Part shown: positions 1 through 8,213 of the stretch, one piece after another
How positions within the stretch are numbered: position 1 is the first letter of the stretch
Layout of the letters: the number at the start of each line of letters is the position of its first letter
Source of the DNA: an uncultured Lachnospiraceae bacterium
GTDB taxonomy: Bacteria; Bacillota; Clostridia; Lachnospirales; Lachnospiraceae
DNA: 64,000 nt
Assembly (NCBI GenBank): GCA_902788035.1
Contig: CADAIL010000014.1
Coordinates: forward strand, 1-64,000
Direction of reading: 5' to 3'
Position numbers and translations under genes: made by a program
Notes under the pieces: generated by a model
What the model saw: only the letters and a program-made list of their open reading frames with translations
Told to the model about the DNA's origin: nothing
The model's database searches: none

Positions 1-51
1 GACGCGGCGTATGCCGTGGCCTGCATTTGCGCGATGAGAGCGGAAGAGTGA
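1..51 (+). other. 3' end of an unrecognised reading frame entering from the left edge
   Basis: The frame starting at base 1 is open and ends at the TGA at 49-51, giving a short tail that reads DAAYAVACICAMRAEE. The same tail occurs at 7911-7957 as part of a duplicated module and in diverged form near 7430. It may be the C-terminus of a gene lying mostly left of the window and truncated in the downstream copies. I do not recognise the family. With so little sequence, coding status itself is uncertain. Confidence 0.3.
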
Positions 52-407
52 TCCGAATCGGCGGAAACACTCGGACGACCAACATACATTGGACGTAAGT
101 TTGTTGTATGCATCGCGGTAGGGAGAGAAGGTCTCCGCTATAGAAGCCGCAAGGAGTCAGGAGGGTTGAACGGCGGTCATAACGTATGGCTGATACAAAT
201 CCGTAGGTTTGAAAGAAACTGTCTGGATAGGCAGAAAAGACCAAAATTTGTAGAAATGCGTGCCTCTCGGAGTTTGCCCTTTTATAAAAAATACTTAAAA
301 ATGTTGAAGTGACCGAAAAAAACAGCCGTTTTCAGAATTGTCTGGAAAATACCCCGAAAATCGAGGCTGGAAACCCGCATAAAATCAACAAAAAATAAGG
401 GTGAGGG
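52..407 (+). promoter_or_regulatory. CRISPR leader of array 1 with upstream duplicated module
   Basis: This gene-free stretch directly precedes the first repeat. Its last 160 bases are AT-rich and nearly identical to the bases before array 2 (8060-8213). That conservation, together with decayed repeats only at the far end of array 1, marks it as the leader and sets transcription on the plus strand. A stretch of about 100 bases near 90-170 is missing from the copy before array 2. Bases 250-264 resemble the start of the repeat. No convincing ORF is seen. Confidence 0.7.
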
Positions 408-1111
408 GTAGAAATGAGTTCCCCGACGTGAAGGGGATTGACACATGATGTGGCGGAGGAAGCGGACGGTTCGGCAGAAACAGGTAGAAATGAGTTCCCC
501 GACGTGAAGGGGATTGACACACACATTCAGGAACACTTTTGGCTCCTATTAGTGCTTCATGTAGAAATGAGTTCCCCGACGTGAAGGGGATTGACACAAA
601 TCTTTCTTCCATAAAGTTTTCCTCCATTTCATGTAGAAATGAGTTCCCCGACGTGAAGGGGATTGACACTACTCTTTTTTCTCCTTTGTTTTTCCTTACT
701 TTATCTGTAGAAATGAGTTCCCCGACGTGAAGGGGATTGACACCTTTAATTCTGCCCAGCTCCAGTTATTGACCTGATCGTAGAAATGAGTTCCCCGACG
801 TGAAGGGGATTGACACTTTTAAGGAATCCCGAAATAATCTCGAGTAATCCCAAGTAGAAATGAGTTCCCCGACGTGAAGGGGATTGACACAAGGGAACAT
901 GAGCCTATGCATTGGAGATGTCGCAATGAATAGAAATGAGTTCCCCGATGTGAAGGGGATTGACACATGGCATTGCTCGTTAGTTCGGACATGTTGGATG
1001 CGTAGAAATGAGTTCCCTGATGAGAAGGGGATTGACATAAGCGAAGCAGTTCCTTTGCCATGTTCCGGTTATATGTAGAAATGAGTTCCCGGACGTGAAA
1101 TGGATTGTCAC
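408..1111 (+). CRISPR. CRISPR array 1, 10 repeats, 9 spacers
   Basis: Ten copies of a 37-bp repeat start at 408, 484, 561, 633, 707, 780, 854, 930, 1002 and 1075, separated by spacers of 35-40 bp. The repeat begins GTAGAAATGAG, has a CCCC/GGGG hairpin with an 8-base loop, and ends ATTGACAC. The last repeats carry substitutions (the copy at 1075 has several), and two more decayed copies can be traced to about 1260. Loss at the right end places the leader on the left. Spacers 2 and 3, read as reverse complements, contain a Shine-Dalgarno motif and a start codon. No cas gene lies nearby. Short ORFs through the array are artefacts of the repeat. Confidence 0.97.
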
Positions 1112-1261
1112 ATTTAAGGTCCTACTTTGGCAAGGATATTCTTATGGTGGTAATGGATAACTCGATAGGAAGGGATTGCCAAAACACAGCCAAGATCGGG
1201 CTTGTGTTCAGTTGGAAGGTATTCGTAGAAATGATTTACCCGCCGTAAGAGGACCTGCTTC
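1112..1261 (+). repeat. decayed CRISPR repeats trailing array 1
   Basis: Two degenerate repeat copies continue the 72-77 bp period after the last good repeat. One, about 1146-1183, keeps the GGAAGGGATTGCC-like right half. The other, at 1225-1261, keeps GTAGAAATGA and a damaged hairpin. They read as the oldest end of the array, no longer maintained by spacer acquisition. Confidence 0.6.
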
Positions 1262-1328
1262 GGTTCGTCTGTCACTGGCGGTAGCTTCTTTATCGGCACA
1301 TGCCCTGCACATTTTTAAGAGCACAAAA

Positions 1329-1387
1329 AACCGCCGAAGCCATCTACATCATCCCTGTTATGGGTAGTGTAGATAACTTCGGCGGTT
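1329..1387. terminator. bidirectional terminator-like hairpin
   Basis: An 11-bp perfect stem (AACCGCCGAAG with CTTCGGCGGTT) encloses a further ATCTACA/TGTAGAT pairing. An A-run lies on the left and a T-rich run on the right. It sits between array 1 and the convergent methyltransferase gene, so it could end transcription in both directions. Confidence 0.7.
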
Positions 1388-1416
1388 AGTTTTCAAATAG
1401 ATACGGAACCGGTCGC

Positions 1417-3033
1417 TCAGATACTCTGTTTTCTTGCCAAACGGCGGTCTCTCATTTTATTCCATATGGAGTGAAGCACAGCTACTTCGTGGCTGCTGAG
1501 TCCAAGCCCATCAACGAGAAGCACAGCGTCAGTATAAGAGAGAATTTCTTCATACCTTCCTGCTCTCTGAAGGCTATCGATTTTCTGTATGTCCAGCCTT
1601 TCAGATCCTATCATCGGAATTCTCATTTGGCGCATTTCCCCAGGTTCAAAAGTCAAAACACCGCCACCGTAGCTTCTGCCGAGAGTTTCACTTAGGGCAA
1701 GAGTGTATGTGTTCAAAAACGCGGCCGCGACAGCGTTTCTATCAATCCCCTTGTGAAAGCGAACTTTATGCAGGGTATCTGTGACTAATGCGCCAACAGG
1801 ATTAAGGATCATTTTGGGATACAGGTTCGCCTGCCTGATAAGAAAGGCATCCGCAGTCCACGAAGTCGGAATGACATACCAGCGTTTCCGGATGCGGCAT
1901 TTGTAATTCTTGTTGAAACCCTGCTGCTCCCCCCAGCTAATATAGCTCTGAGCATTTTTACTCAACTGCTCTTTTGGCAAGTCGCCCGGCATGAAAATGG
2001 AAACTCTCTTGCCCGCATCCCTCAACATCTGATACTCTTCCGCAGACAGATAGATTCCCTTCACCTGTTCCGCGCGGCTGATAATGGGCATCATTTCGGC
2101 TTGCAGGCCACGGGAAACGACATTGTTCCAATCAGACAAGAAGAAATCATTTTCACCGCTGACCAGTCCAACGTTTATTTCATACAGGTCGATGGCATTT
2201 GAGATCCTCCTATCGTAATTCAGCATGCGTAAAACCTGTAATTCCTCGTTGGTCAGGTAGTATTTGACCCATTTGTCTCTGCTGTGATCCAGGGCTTTTG
2301 CTTCTGCTCTGTTTAGGCATTCCGGGCCTTGCCGGATCAGTTCATCTAAATCATCAAGTTCTACTACGCGGATGCCTTTGTGATCGGACGTTTTCTCGCC
2401 GAGGAGCAGGACTACCTCTTGTTGGATATCATCAAATACCAGTCGTTTGAAGGTTATTATCGTGAGCAAATCAAAATGGCTGCTCAGATAATTTCTGGCT
2501 TCAGCTGCATAGTTTACCTGGAACAATTCTGCCGGAATCACCATACCGATCCTGCCGTGGCTGCTTAACGCCTCACAGGACAGGAGGAGGAATGGCAGCC
2601 AGATATTTGTTAGCTTGTTCGGATGAAAACCGTGCTTTCTCATCAGATCAAAAGCAATTGTCCTATACTGGTCGTCAAAATTCTGGTAGCGGATAAAAGG
2701 GGGATTTCCAACAATTACATCATAGCTGGTCTTCTCCTCGATATTTTCACGATAGTATGTGAAAAAATCACTGTTGACGATTGCATATCCGTGCGAATTT
2801 GCTTTATCCGCTTCAGCAGGATCCAGCTCGATGCCCGTAACTCCATCATCAGAAGCGGCAGGAAAGATTGAGCGCCTACGACGAATGGATGCAAGGAAAC
2901 TCCCATCACCACAGCTGGGCTCCAGAACCGTATCGCCTGCATCACGCAATGCCCATGAGACAATGAAGTCAGCTATGCTTGCAGGCGTGTAATAACCACC
3001 GCGCAGTTTGTCATATCCATCAATCGGCTTCAT
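1417..3033 (-). CDS. N6-adenine DNA methyltransferase, M.Eco57I-like
   Basis: This 538-aa protein is a class I adenine methyltransferase of the TaqI/Eco57I type. Near the N-terminus it has GGYYTP (motif X). It has the SAM-binding motif LEPSCGDGSF and then the catalytic NPPF motif (GNPPFIRYQ). The C-terminal half would hold the target-recognition domain. The open frame extends further upstream, but the ATG at 3031-3033 is chosen because it gives motif X at its usual place and overlaps the end of the upstream gene by 14 bases, which implies translational coupling. Eco57I pairs a fused restriction-methylation enzyme of about 1000 aa with a separate methyltransferase of about 540 aa, and these two genes have those sizes. 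The role, protecting host DNA from the partner nuclease, is inferred. The recognition site cannot be read from the sequence. Confidence 0.88.
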   Translation of the reverse strand: MKPIDGYDKLRGGYYTPASIADFIVSWALRDAGDTVLEPSCGDGSFLASIRRRRSIFPAASDDGVTGIELDPAEADKANSHGYAIVNSDFFTYYRENIEEKTSYDVIVGNPPFIRYQNFDDQYRTIAFDLMRKHGFHPNKLTNIWLPFLLLSCEALSSHGRIGMVIPAELFQVNYAAEARNYLSSHFDLLTIITFKRLVFDDIQQEVVLLLGEKTSDHKGIRVVELDDLDELIRQGPECLNRAEAKALDHSRDKWVKYYLTNEELQVLRMLNYDRRISNAIDLYEINVGLVSGENDFFLSDWNNVVSRGLQAEMMPIISRAEQVKGIYLSAEEYQMLRDAGKRVSIFMPGDLPKEQLSKNAQSYISWGEQQGFNKNYKCRIRKRWYVIPTSWTADAFLIRQANLYPKMILNPVGALVTDTLHKVRFHKGIDRNAVAAAFLNTYTLALSETLGRSYGGGVLTFEPGEMRQMRIPMIGSERLDIQKIDSLQRAGRYEEILSYTDAVLLVDGLGLSSHEVAVLHSIWNKMRDRRLARKQSI

Positions 3034-6000
3034 CAGTATCTGACCTCCACAAGTCTTCTTCAACGCCATATAAACCGTCAACCATTGCAGACAATTCATT
3101 TTGGATAGCTTTGGCAGCTCGGTCAATTGCTTTTTTCGCAGTAGAGTTTTGAGCATCATTCAACTTCTCGTTCAAACTCTCTAACTGATGAACTTTTTCT
3201 ACAATCCTATCGTGCAGGGCTTTCTGTGTCCCGTCAGAGAAGTCAATTCTGCGAATCGGCAGCTTGGCAATAAATTGCTTTCCGTGGGAATAATATCCCC
3301 CTCGGAAAGTGCTGGCACTATTCCTGACAAGAAGTTCCATCAACCAGTGATTTAAAACGGCCTGAATGTAGAAAATAGATTCTTCCACGCCAGGTTTCAT
3401 TTCGATGCCATAGAATGGTCCGTTACCGCCACCGGTAAATACAACCATATTGTTGTCGTATACATAGTTTGAATCAAGCGAAAGGACAGGCCATATCAGG
3501 TGTTCGCCGCAAATGAAACGAGCCAGACTCTGGCTGCGCCCATAGGCATACCAATTACGATCTGTTCTTTCCTGTATCATGTGACGCCGATCCAGTTCTT
3601 CCTTAAAAGCTGTAAGGTACTCAAATGTACAGGGATACTCCGAACGCATCATATCAATATCTATCAGCTTGGGCTTACCTTCTTCACTGTGATATGGGAA
3701 AATAATGTAGCTGCTGGGAGTAATCGCCTGATACTTTTTCAATTGGACATCATAAATGCACTTCCGCAAGATGCCTTTCTCCACCTTACGTGCCACCCCA
3801 TTCTTATCATGGAAATAGACGTAGCTGTCATCCTTGCTGTCGGCAGTGATGATATACACCTTGTCGTTACTTGTCTGCACTCCAACAAAAATTCGTGCCA
3901 TATCGCTGAGAGGACTACACAGTTCACTGATTGCTGCAAGCCGCTGGGTAATCTGGCCCGGGATAAATGTCCATGGCGATGCACTGAGCATATCTGCGGG
4001 ATAAGCTGTATACTCTACCTTATGCTCAAAGAGAAAGCGATTCCAGTCCTGAATAAAAGCAATCTCGAATAAAGAGGATGCGGGTTTCCCAAGAATGAGA
4101 ATGCACGTATAGGTACTTCTTTTTTTGAATGCCTGGTGTGTGCCGAAGTGGACAATCTCACGAACTGCACCTTGGGAAGACAGGAACTGACGCAGACCTT
4201 CTCCGGACCGAATGTTCATAAATTTGTGTGGAACAATATACCCGATGGCTCCTCCGTTCTTGAGCAGATTCCATGCACGTTCAATAAATAAATAGTACTT
4301 GTCAAGGAGATCGGAACTGGCAGTTTCAAAACCGGAAAACCGGCTCTTATAAAACCCATATTCTTTCGGGGAATATCGTACCATGTTTTGAACACGGATA
4401 TATGGCGGATTTCCGACAATTGCATCAAAACCCTCTGTGCCGAATTCTGTCTCCCAGTCAAACATGCGGATTTGTCCCAGTTTGTCATAGGAACTGAATA
4501 CATCCGGGTCATATTGTGAATAAGCGCTATTTACAAGGCTGTTGCCGTTTTTGATGTTATTATCAAGCCTTGGCAGTACACGTTCATGATAGATGTCGAT
4601 AAAAGAATTGATTTCATCAATACTGGTATCTTCCAATAATTTGAGGAAAAGGCTGAATTTTGTAACTTCAACTGCCAGCGGATCGATATCAACTCCCCAT
4701 ATGTTCTTGAGCAAAATCTCACGGCGCCTCGCAAATGAAAGACGGTAAGTATCAGCGCTGGGAACTATGATCAAACGACCATCCTGAATGGCGTTGCCTC
4801 GGTCATTTTTAACAAGCCAGTCAATGTTATGATTGACAATATATTCATAAGCAGAAAGAAGAAAATTCCCGGAACCGCAGCATATGTCCGCGATGCGGGT
4901 TTCGCGTACTTCAGACACACTTTTTCCTTCAAAGATCCTGGATAAGGTTCGCTCAATGATAATATCCGTTACATTCTTGGGGGTGTTGACTGCGCCTTGA
5001 GAATCTATTGATTCGGGTTTTTGTACAGCTGAAACGGTATCATTTTCAATTATTAGTTTTTCATCAAGAAATAACTCATAGATTTGTCCGATGATAAATG
5101 GATCGACTACACTGAATTCATATGAATTATTAGGATAATAGAGATCACGGAAAATAGCCAGAAGGACATCGTCGGAAACAATAATTTGATCTTCTTCGAG
5201 AATCTCAAACAGGCCGGAGTCATATTTATTATCCGCAGTAGTGAAAAGCTGCTTTAGAGCTTCATATGATCTGATTTGCTTTAAAGTCTCGTACTGTTCA
5301 AAGCTGCGGTCTTCACATATACGAAGGAAAATTATGCGGTTCAGAATCCTTTGCACACTGATGTTCAGAGTTTCCTCATCTATGGAAGGTACATTGCGTT
5401 TAATGTCGGCGCCAAGGTTCATGCGCCATGTTTTAATTTGTTTCAGAAAGAATTCATCAAAGGGTTCGCGTCGGAAAGCCCCTCGGATATTTTTGAACCT
5501 TTCAGCAAACGCACCAGAGAGCACTGACTCTTTCGAAAGCAAAGCATAAATCTCATCAAATTTCTCTTCATATTCGGTATAGGAGTAATGAGCGATAAGA
5601 GCCACGCCCACATCATCGCTTTCGACTGGACGAACGGAACAATCATAAATGTACAGATCAGCAAAGTTCGTTAGTACAGATATTTTAAGGTTTCCGCTCC
5701 ATCCATACCTGCGAAGTTGGAATGCAGGGGTACTATCAGCTGTTATGTCAACAGAGGGCTTTTTTGTTTCTAGATAAAACAGGGTCTCAGTCCCAATACG
5801 AAAACTGTAGTCAGGTTTTTTCTTCCGCCTCTGACCGTTCTCGTCCACAACAACAGTTGCCTCATGAGTGACTTCGCGTGTATGCTGTGGGAGGCCGGCT
5901 TCGTTATCTACATCCCATCCGAGTGCTTTGAAAAAAGGATTGACAAATTCTACCCGCACTTCGGTCTCATTGTATGTGGCACGAGTATACTCTGTTACTC

Positions 6001-6082
6001 TTGAGGTGTACTGATGAACACGTTCTGCCATTTTTTCTGCCATCGTTTCCCTGCTTAATCTGAAATCATAATCCTTATTCAT
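3020..6082 (-). CDS. type IIG (Eco57I-like) restriction-modification enzyme
   Basis: At 1020 aa this fits a single-chain type IIG enzyme with both nuclease and methyltransferase activity. The N-terminal region resembles HsdR-type nuclease domains and has a PD-(D/E)XK signature, KPDYSF (Asp91) followed by YLETKK (Glu105, Lys107). A helical linker leads to a methyltransferase domain with AVNTPKNV, the SAM motif ADICCGSGNF near residue 390 and GNPPYI near residue 530. The rest would be target recognition. It is first in an operon with the downstream methyltransferase gene. The start ATG at 6080-6082 is preceded by a GGAGG-type site. Its base composition seems more AT-rich than the core genes, in keeping with a mobile defence cassette. 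Confidence 0.88.
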   Translation of the reverse strand: MNKDYDFRLSRETMAEKMAERVHQYTSRVTEYTRATYNETEVRVEFVNPFFKALGWDVDNEAGLPQHTREVTHEATVVVDENGQRRKKKPDYSFRIGTETLFYLETKKPSVDITADSTPAFQLRRYGWSGNLKISVLTNFADLYIYDCSVRPVESDDVGVALIAHYSYTEYEEKFDEIYALLSKESVLSGAFAERFKNIRGAFRREPFDEFFLKQIKTWRMNLGADIKRNVPSIDEETLNISVQRILNRIIFLRICEDRSFEQYETLKQIRSYEALKQLFTTADNKYDSGLFEILEEDQIIVSDDVLLAIFRDLYYPNNSYEFSVVDPFIIGQIYELFLDEKLIIENDTVSAVQKPESIDSQGAVNTPKNVTDIIIERTLSRIFEGKSVSEVRETRIADICCGSGNFLLSAYEYIVNHNIDWLVKNDRGNAIQDGRLIIVPSADTYRLSFARRREILLKNIWGVDIDPLAVEVTKFSLFLKLLEDTSIDEINSFIDIYHERVLPRLDNNIKNGNSLVNSAYSQYDPDVFSSYDKLGQIRMFDWETEFGTEGFDAIVGNPPYIRVQNMVRYSPKEYGFYKSRFSGFETASSDLLDKYYLFIERAWNLLKNGGAIGYIVPHKFMNIRSGEGLRQFLSSQGAVREIVHFGTHQAFKKRSTYTCILILGKPASSLFEIAFIQDWNRFLFEHKVEYTAYPADMLSASPWTFIPGQITQRLAAISELCSPLSDMARIFVGVQTSNDKVYIITADSKDDSYVYFHDKNGVARKVEKGILRKCIYDVQLKKYQAITPSSYIIFPYHSEEGKPKLIDIDMMRSEYPCTFEYLTAFKEELDRRHMIQERTDRNWYAYGRSQSLARFICGEHLIWPVLSLDSNYVYDNNMVVFTGGGNGPFYGIEMKPGVEESIFYIQAVLNHWLMELLVRNSASTFRGGYYSHGKQFIAKLPIRRIDFSDGTQKALHDRIVEKVHQLESLNEKLNDAQNSTAKKAIDRAAKAIQNELSAMVDGLYGVEEDLWRSDTDEAD

Positions 6083-6330
6083 ATTTCCTCCGAAACGGGT
6101 ACTACATCTATAAAGCCTCAGTCATTACAGACAACGCAATAACATCTCCGATATACGCTAGGCTGGGACAGTGTATTGATTGTAACAAATCATTTTGTAA
6201 AGCTTAACATAGTGGCTGTCCTCCCACAGGGACATCAGTTACTGAAAGCGCTGTTAGGGGCATCCATTAGAGGAAATTTAGCCATGGCAGATACGGATGA
6301 AGCGGATGATTAATCTCGAGAAAGAGAAGT

Positions 6331-6663
6331 TCAATCGCCGGTAAGCGCGTGTAAATATCCCAAAAGCCGATTTTTCCTGGCATCATCCAGTTTTCGGAAA
6401 CCTTCGATAATCTCGTACTCAATGTCTGTTTCATATACTCTGATAAATCCGGTTTTTGTTTCTCCTTCTGCCCCTGAAAGCAGATGATAAGGATCAATAT
6501 CGAGTACGTCACAGATAATCTGAAGTTTATCCATGCCGGGGACTTGATTCCTTGACTTCCAACTGCTCATTGTGCTTTGTGGTATTCCCGTCAGTGCTGA
6601 AAACTCTTTTTGAGTCATGCCTTTTTCATGTATCAGGTTCAGTATTCTCTCACCTATCGTCAT
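6331..6663 (-). CDS. XRE-family HTH transcriptional regulator
   Basis: This 110-aa protein has an N-terminal lambda-repressor-like helix-turn-helix (about residues 4-60; MTQKEFSALTGIPQSTMSSW covers the recognition helices) and a short C-terminal tail. It lies upstream of the restriction-modification operon on the same strand, with about 250 bases between. It may be a controller (C-protein-like) regulator of that operon, or the repressor of the gene at 7024, whose promoter carries two dyad sequences. Either role is inferred from position only. Confidence 0.85.
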   Translation of the reverse strand: MTIGERILNLIHEKGMTQKEFSALTGIPQSTMSSWKSRNQVPGMDKLQIICDVLDIDPYHLLSGAEGETKTGFIRVYETDIEYEIIEGFRKLDDARKNRLLGYLHALTGD

Positions 6664-6848
6664 TTTTTTGCCTAACTATCTCCAACGGTTTATCAAAAAA
6701 TACAGCAAAACAATATAATCGAACCAGAAAAGCGTCTTTGGCGCTACCGTCAGCTTATCAGGAACTCTATAAAGAACGTTCGAAAAGATTATTGACTATT
6801 ATACCCTGTCTTTTGTGATAAAAGCAAGAAATGGCACTCCGCATAATA

Positions 6849-6906
6849 TTGACAATTGAGAGTCTGCATGTTAAATTCGTTATAGCGAAATAATTCGTTA
6901 AAACGA
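6849..6906 (+). promoter_or_regulatory. promoter with two overlapping operator dyads
   Basis: TTGACA at 6849-6854 and TAAATT at 6872-6877 are 17 bases apart. Two dyads, TTCGTTATAGCGAA (6876-6889) and TCGTTAAAACGA (6895-6906), share the half-site TTCGTTA and cover the -10 box and expected start. This is the usual layout for an XRE-type repressor, and the regulator at 6331-6663 is the likely binder. The rest of the 6664-7023 gap shows no gene. Confidence 0.5.
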
Positions 6907-7023
6907 TTCTTTTGAGGTAGATTTTCTATTTATGAAAGATAGGGGCGTTATAGGTAATGTCCTACAGAGGATCGTGTATATTAGATTATTTGTTTATGGT
7001 GACATTATTTACGGAGACTGGCT

Positions 7024-7293
7024 ATGACGAAGGAAGAGCTCAAAAAGCAGATAATTGAGAATAAGTTTTCCGAGACGGTTAGATGTTTTGGCGATGATCA
7101 ACTTCGAAATGTTATTCGCGAAATATACTGTGACGGAGTTATGGAAGGGTACAAATTGGCACGGATGAGACTGGAGTTGATTGGTGGTCTGCCGATGACA
7201 GGAGGGGAGTATTATTTTGAAAAGAATATGGACAAGATACGAAAATTGATTAAACTATGTATGCTGTACGATGAATGTGAAGAGGATGAGTAA
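7024..7293 (+). CDS. small protein of unknown function
   Basis: This is an 89-aa charged, mostly helical protein with no family I recognise. The start ATG follows ACGGAG at a normal distance, and the promoter with operator dyads lies about 150 bases upstream. It contains a GYKLARMRLELIGG stretch and an acidic end (ECEEDE). The setting, between a restriction-modification operon with an XRE regulator and a CRISPR array, suggests an accessory or mobile-element gene. The regulator and this gene could form a two-gene module. Confidence 0.6.
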   Translation: MTKEELKKQIIENKFSETVRCFGDDQLRNVIREIYCDGVMEGYKLARMRLELIGGLPMTGGEYYFEKNMDKIRKLIKLCMLYDECEEDE

Positions 7294-7334
7294 AGGGGAG
7301 TTGAGATAACGCTGAATTGTGGAAGCTGCTTTTT

Positions 7335-7480
7335 AGTAGATGCCTGTAGACTGGCGATTCGCAGAGTATAAACCTGGTTTTGTGTTTTGCAAATGACGGT
7401 CAGCCGTCCGGATGGCTGAATCAGAAAGACGCGGCGGAAGCCATGGCCTGCATTCGTGATCGGAGAGAATGCCTCCAAAC
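7335..7480 (+). repeat. diverged copy of the module that precedes the arrays
   Basis: From TAGATGCCTGTAG onward this stretch aligns with 7811-7957, keeping blocks such as AGAAAGACGCGGCG and GGCCTGCATT. The last part also matches bases 1-45. One frame reads PSGWLNQKDAAEAMAC and parallels SPGWLDEKDAAYAVAC in the second copy. It looks like the remnant of a coding tail, but frame breaks prevent a confident gene call. No leader or repeat follows this copy. Confidence 0.5.
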
Positions 7481-7582
7481 AATATCATCGCGTATACTAC
7501 ATACTTTTTCGCCAAAATATAGAAATCATCTTGGCTGCATACATTTGCCCACACAGAATGTTTAAATAAAGATGAACACATA

Positions 7583-7613
7583 ACAACATAGCGCTTCTGG
7601 CGCTTTTTTGTTG
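7583..7613 (+). terminator. rho-independent terminator
   Basis: The stem AGCGC/GCGCT has a 5-base loop and is followed by six T. Outer AACAA/TTGTT bases extend the pairing. It ends transcription from the 7024 gene region. The stretch from 7614 to 7800 shows no gene. Confidence 0.65.
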
Positions 7614-7810
7614 TCCGGTGGTGGAACGTTTTTGGAAGGGGGAATCACTTGAGTATCCAAATAATTGTCCCTATCAGCCGATGTTTTCCGCCTTGGTAGA
7701 TTGCTTGGATGCCGCTATGTTGTTGATAAAGTGACTTGGAGTATGTTGGAATTGTGATATTTAAGTGGTAAAATATAAATAGATGAACATTGATAAGAGC
7801 ATAAGCTATC

Positions 7811-8059
7811 GCCTTGTAGATGCCTGTAGGCAGCAGCGGCATAGAGCATTGACATGGTTCCGTGTTTTATGTCAGGCGTGCTGTCGCCCGGATGGCTGGA
7901 TGAGAAAGACGCGGCGTATGCCGTGGCCTGCATTTGCGCGATGAGAGCGGAAGAGTGATCCGAATCGGCGGAAACACACGGCGATCATAACGTATGGCTG
8001 ATACAAAGCCGTAGGTTTGAAAGAAACTGTCTGGATAGGCAGAAAAGACCAAAATCTGT
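7811..8059 (+). repeat. second copy of the upstream module
   Basis: Bases 7911-8059 repeat bases 1-251 almost exactly, apart from the absence of about 100 bases found only in the first copy. The left part, 7811-7910, matches the diverged copy at 7335. The coding-like tail ends in the same RAEE-stop. The module therefore travelled together with leader 2 as one segmental duplication. Confidence 0.7.
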
Positions 8060-8213
8060 AGAAATGCGTGCCCCTTATAGTCTGCCCTTTTATAAAAAAT
8101 ACTTCAAAATGCTGAAGTGACCTAAAAAACAGCTGTTTTCAGAATTGTCTGGAAAATACCCCCGAAATCGAGGCTGGAAACCCGCATAAATTCAACAAAA
8201 AATAAGGGTGAGG
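8060..8213 (+). promoter_or_regulatory. CRISPR leader of array 2
   Basis: This AT-rich stretch is nearly identical to 252-407 before array 1 and ends at the first repeat with the same AATAAGGGTGAGGG junction. A repeat-like segment overlaps its start at 8058-8074, 156 bases before the first real repeat. Confidence 0.7.

Noticed and set aside
408..1111. Assignment of the repeat to type I-E because of the GAGTTCCCCG and GGGGAT core
   Set aside because: The conserved unit is 37 bp and spacers are 35-40 bp, compared with 28-29 and 32 in I-E, and the handle is ATTGACAC, not ATAAACC-like.
408..1111. Cas12a-type repeat because of GTAGAAAT (complement ATTTCTAC)
   Set aside because: The second half of the Cas12a pseudoknot motif (GTAGAT) is missing and polarity from repeat decay runs the other way.
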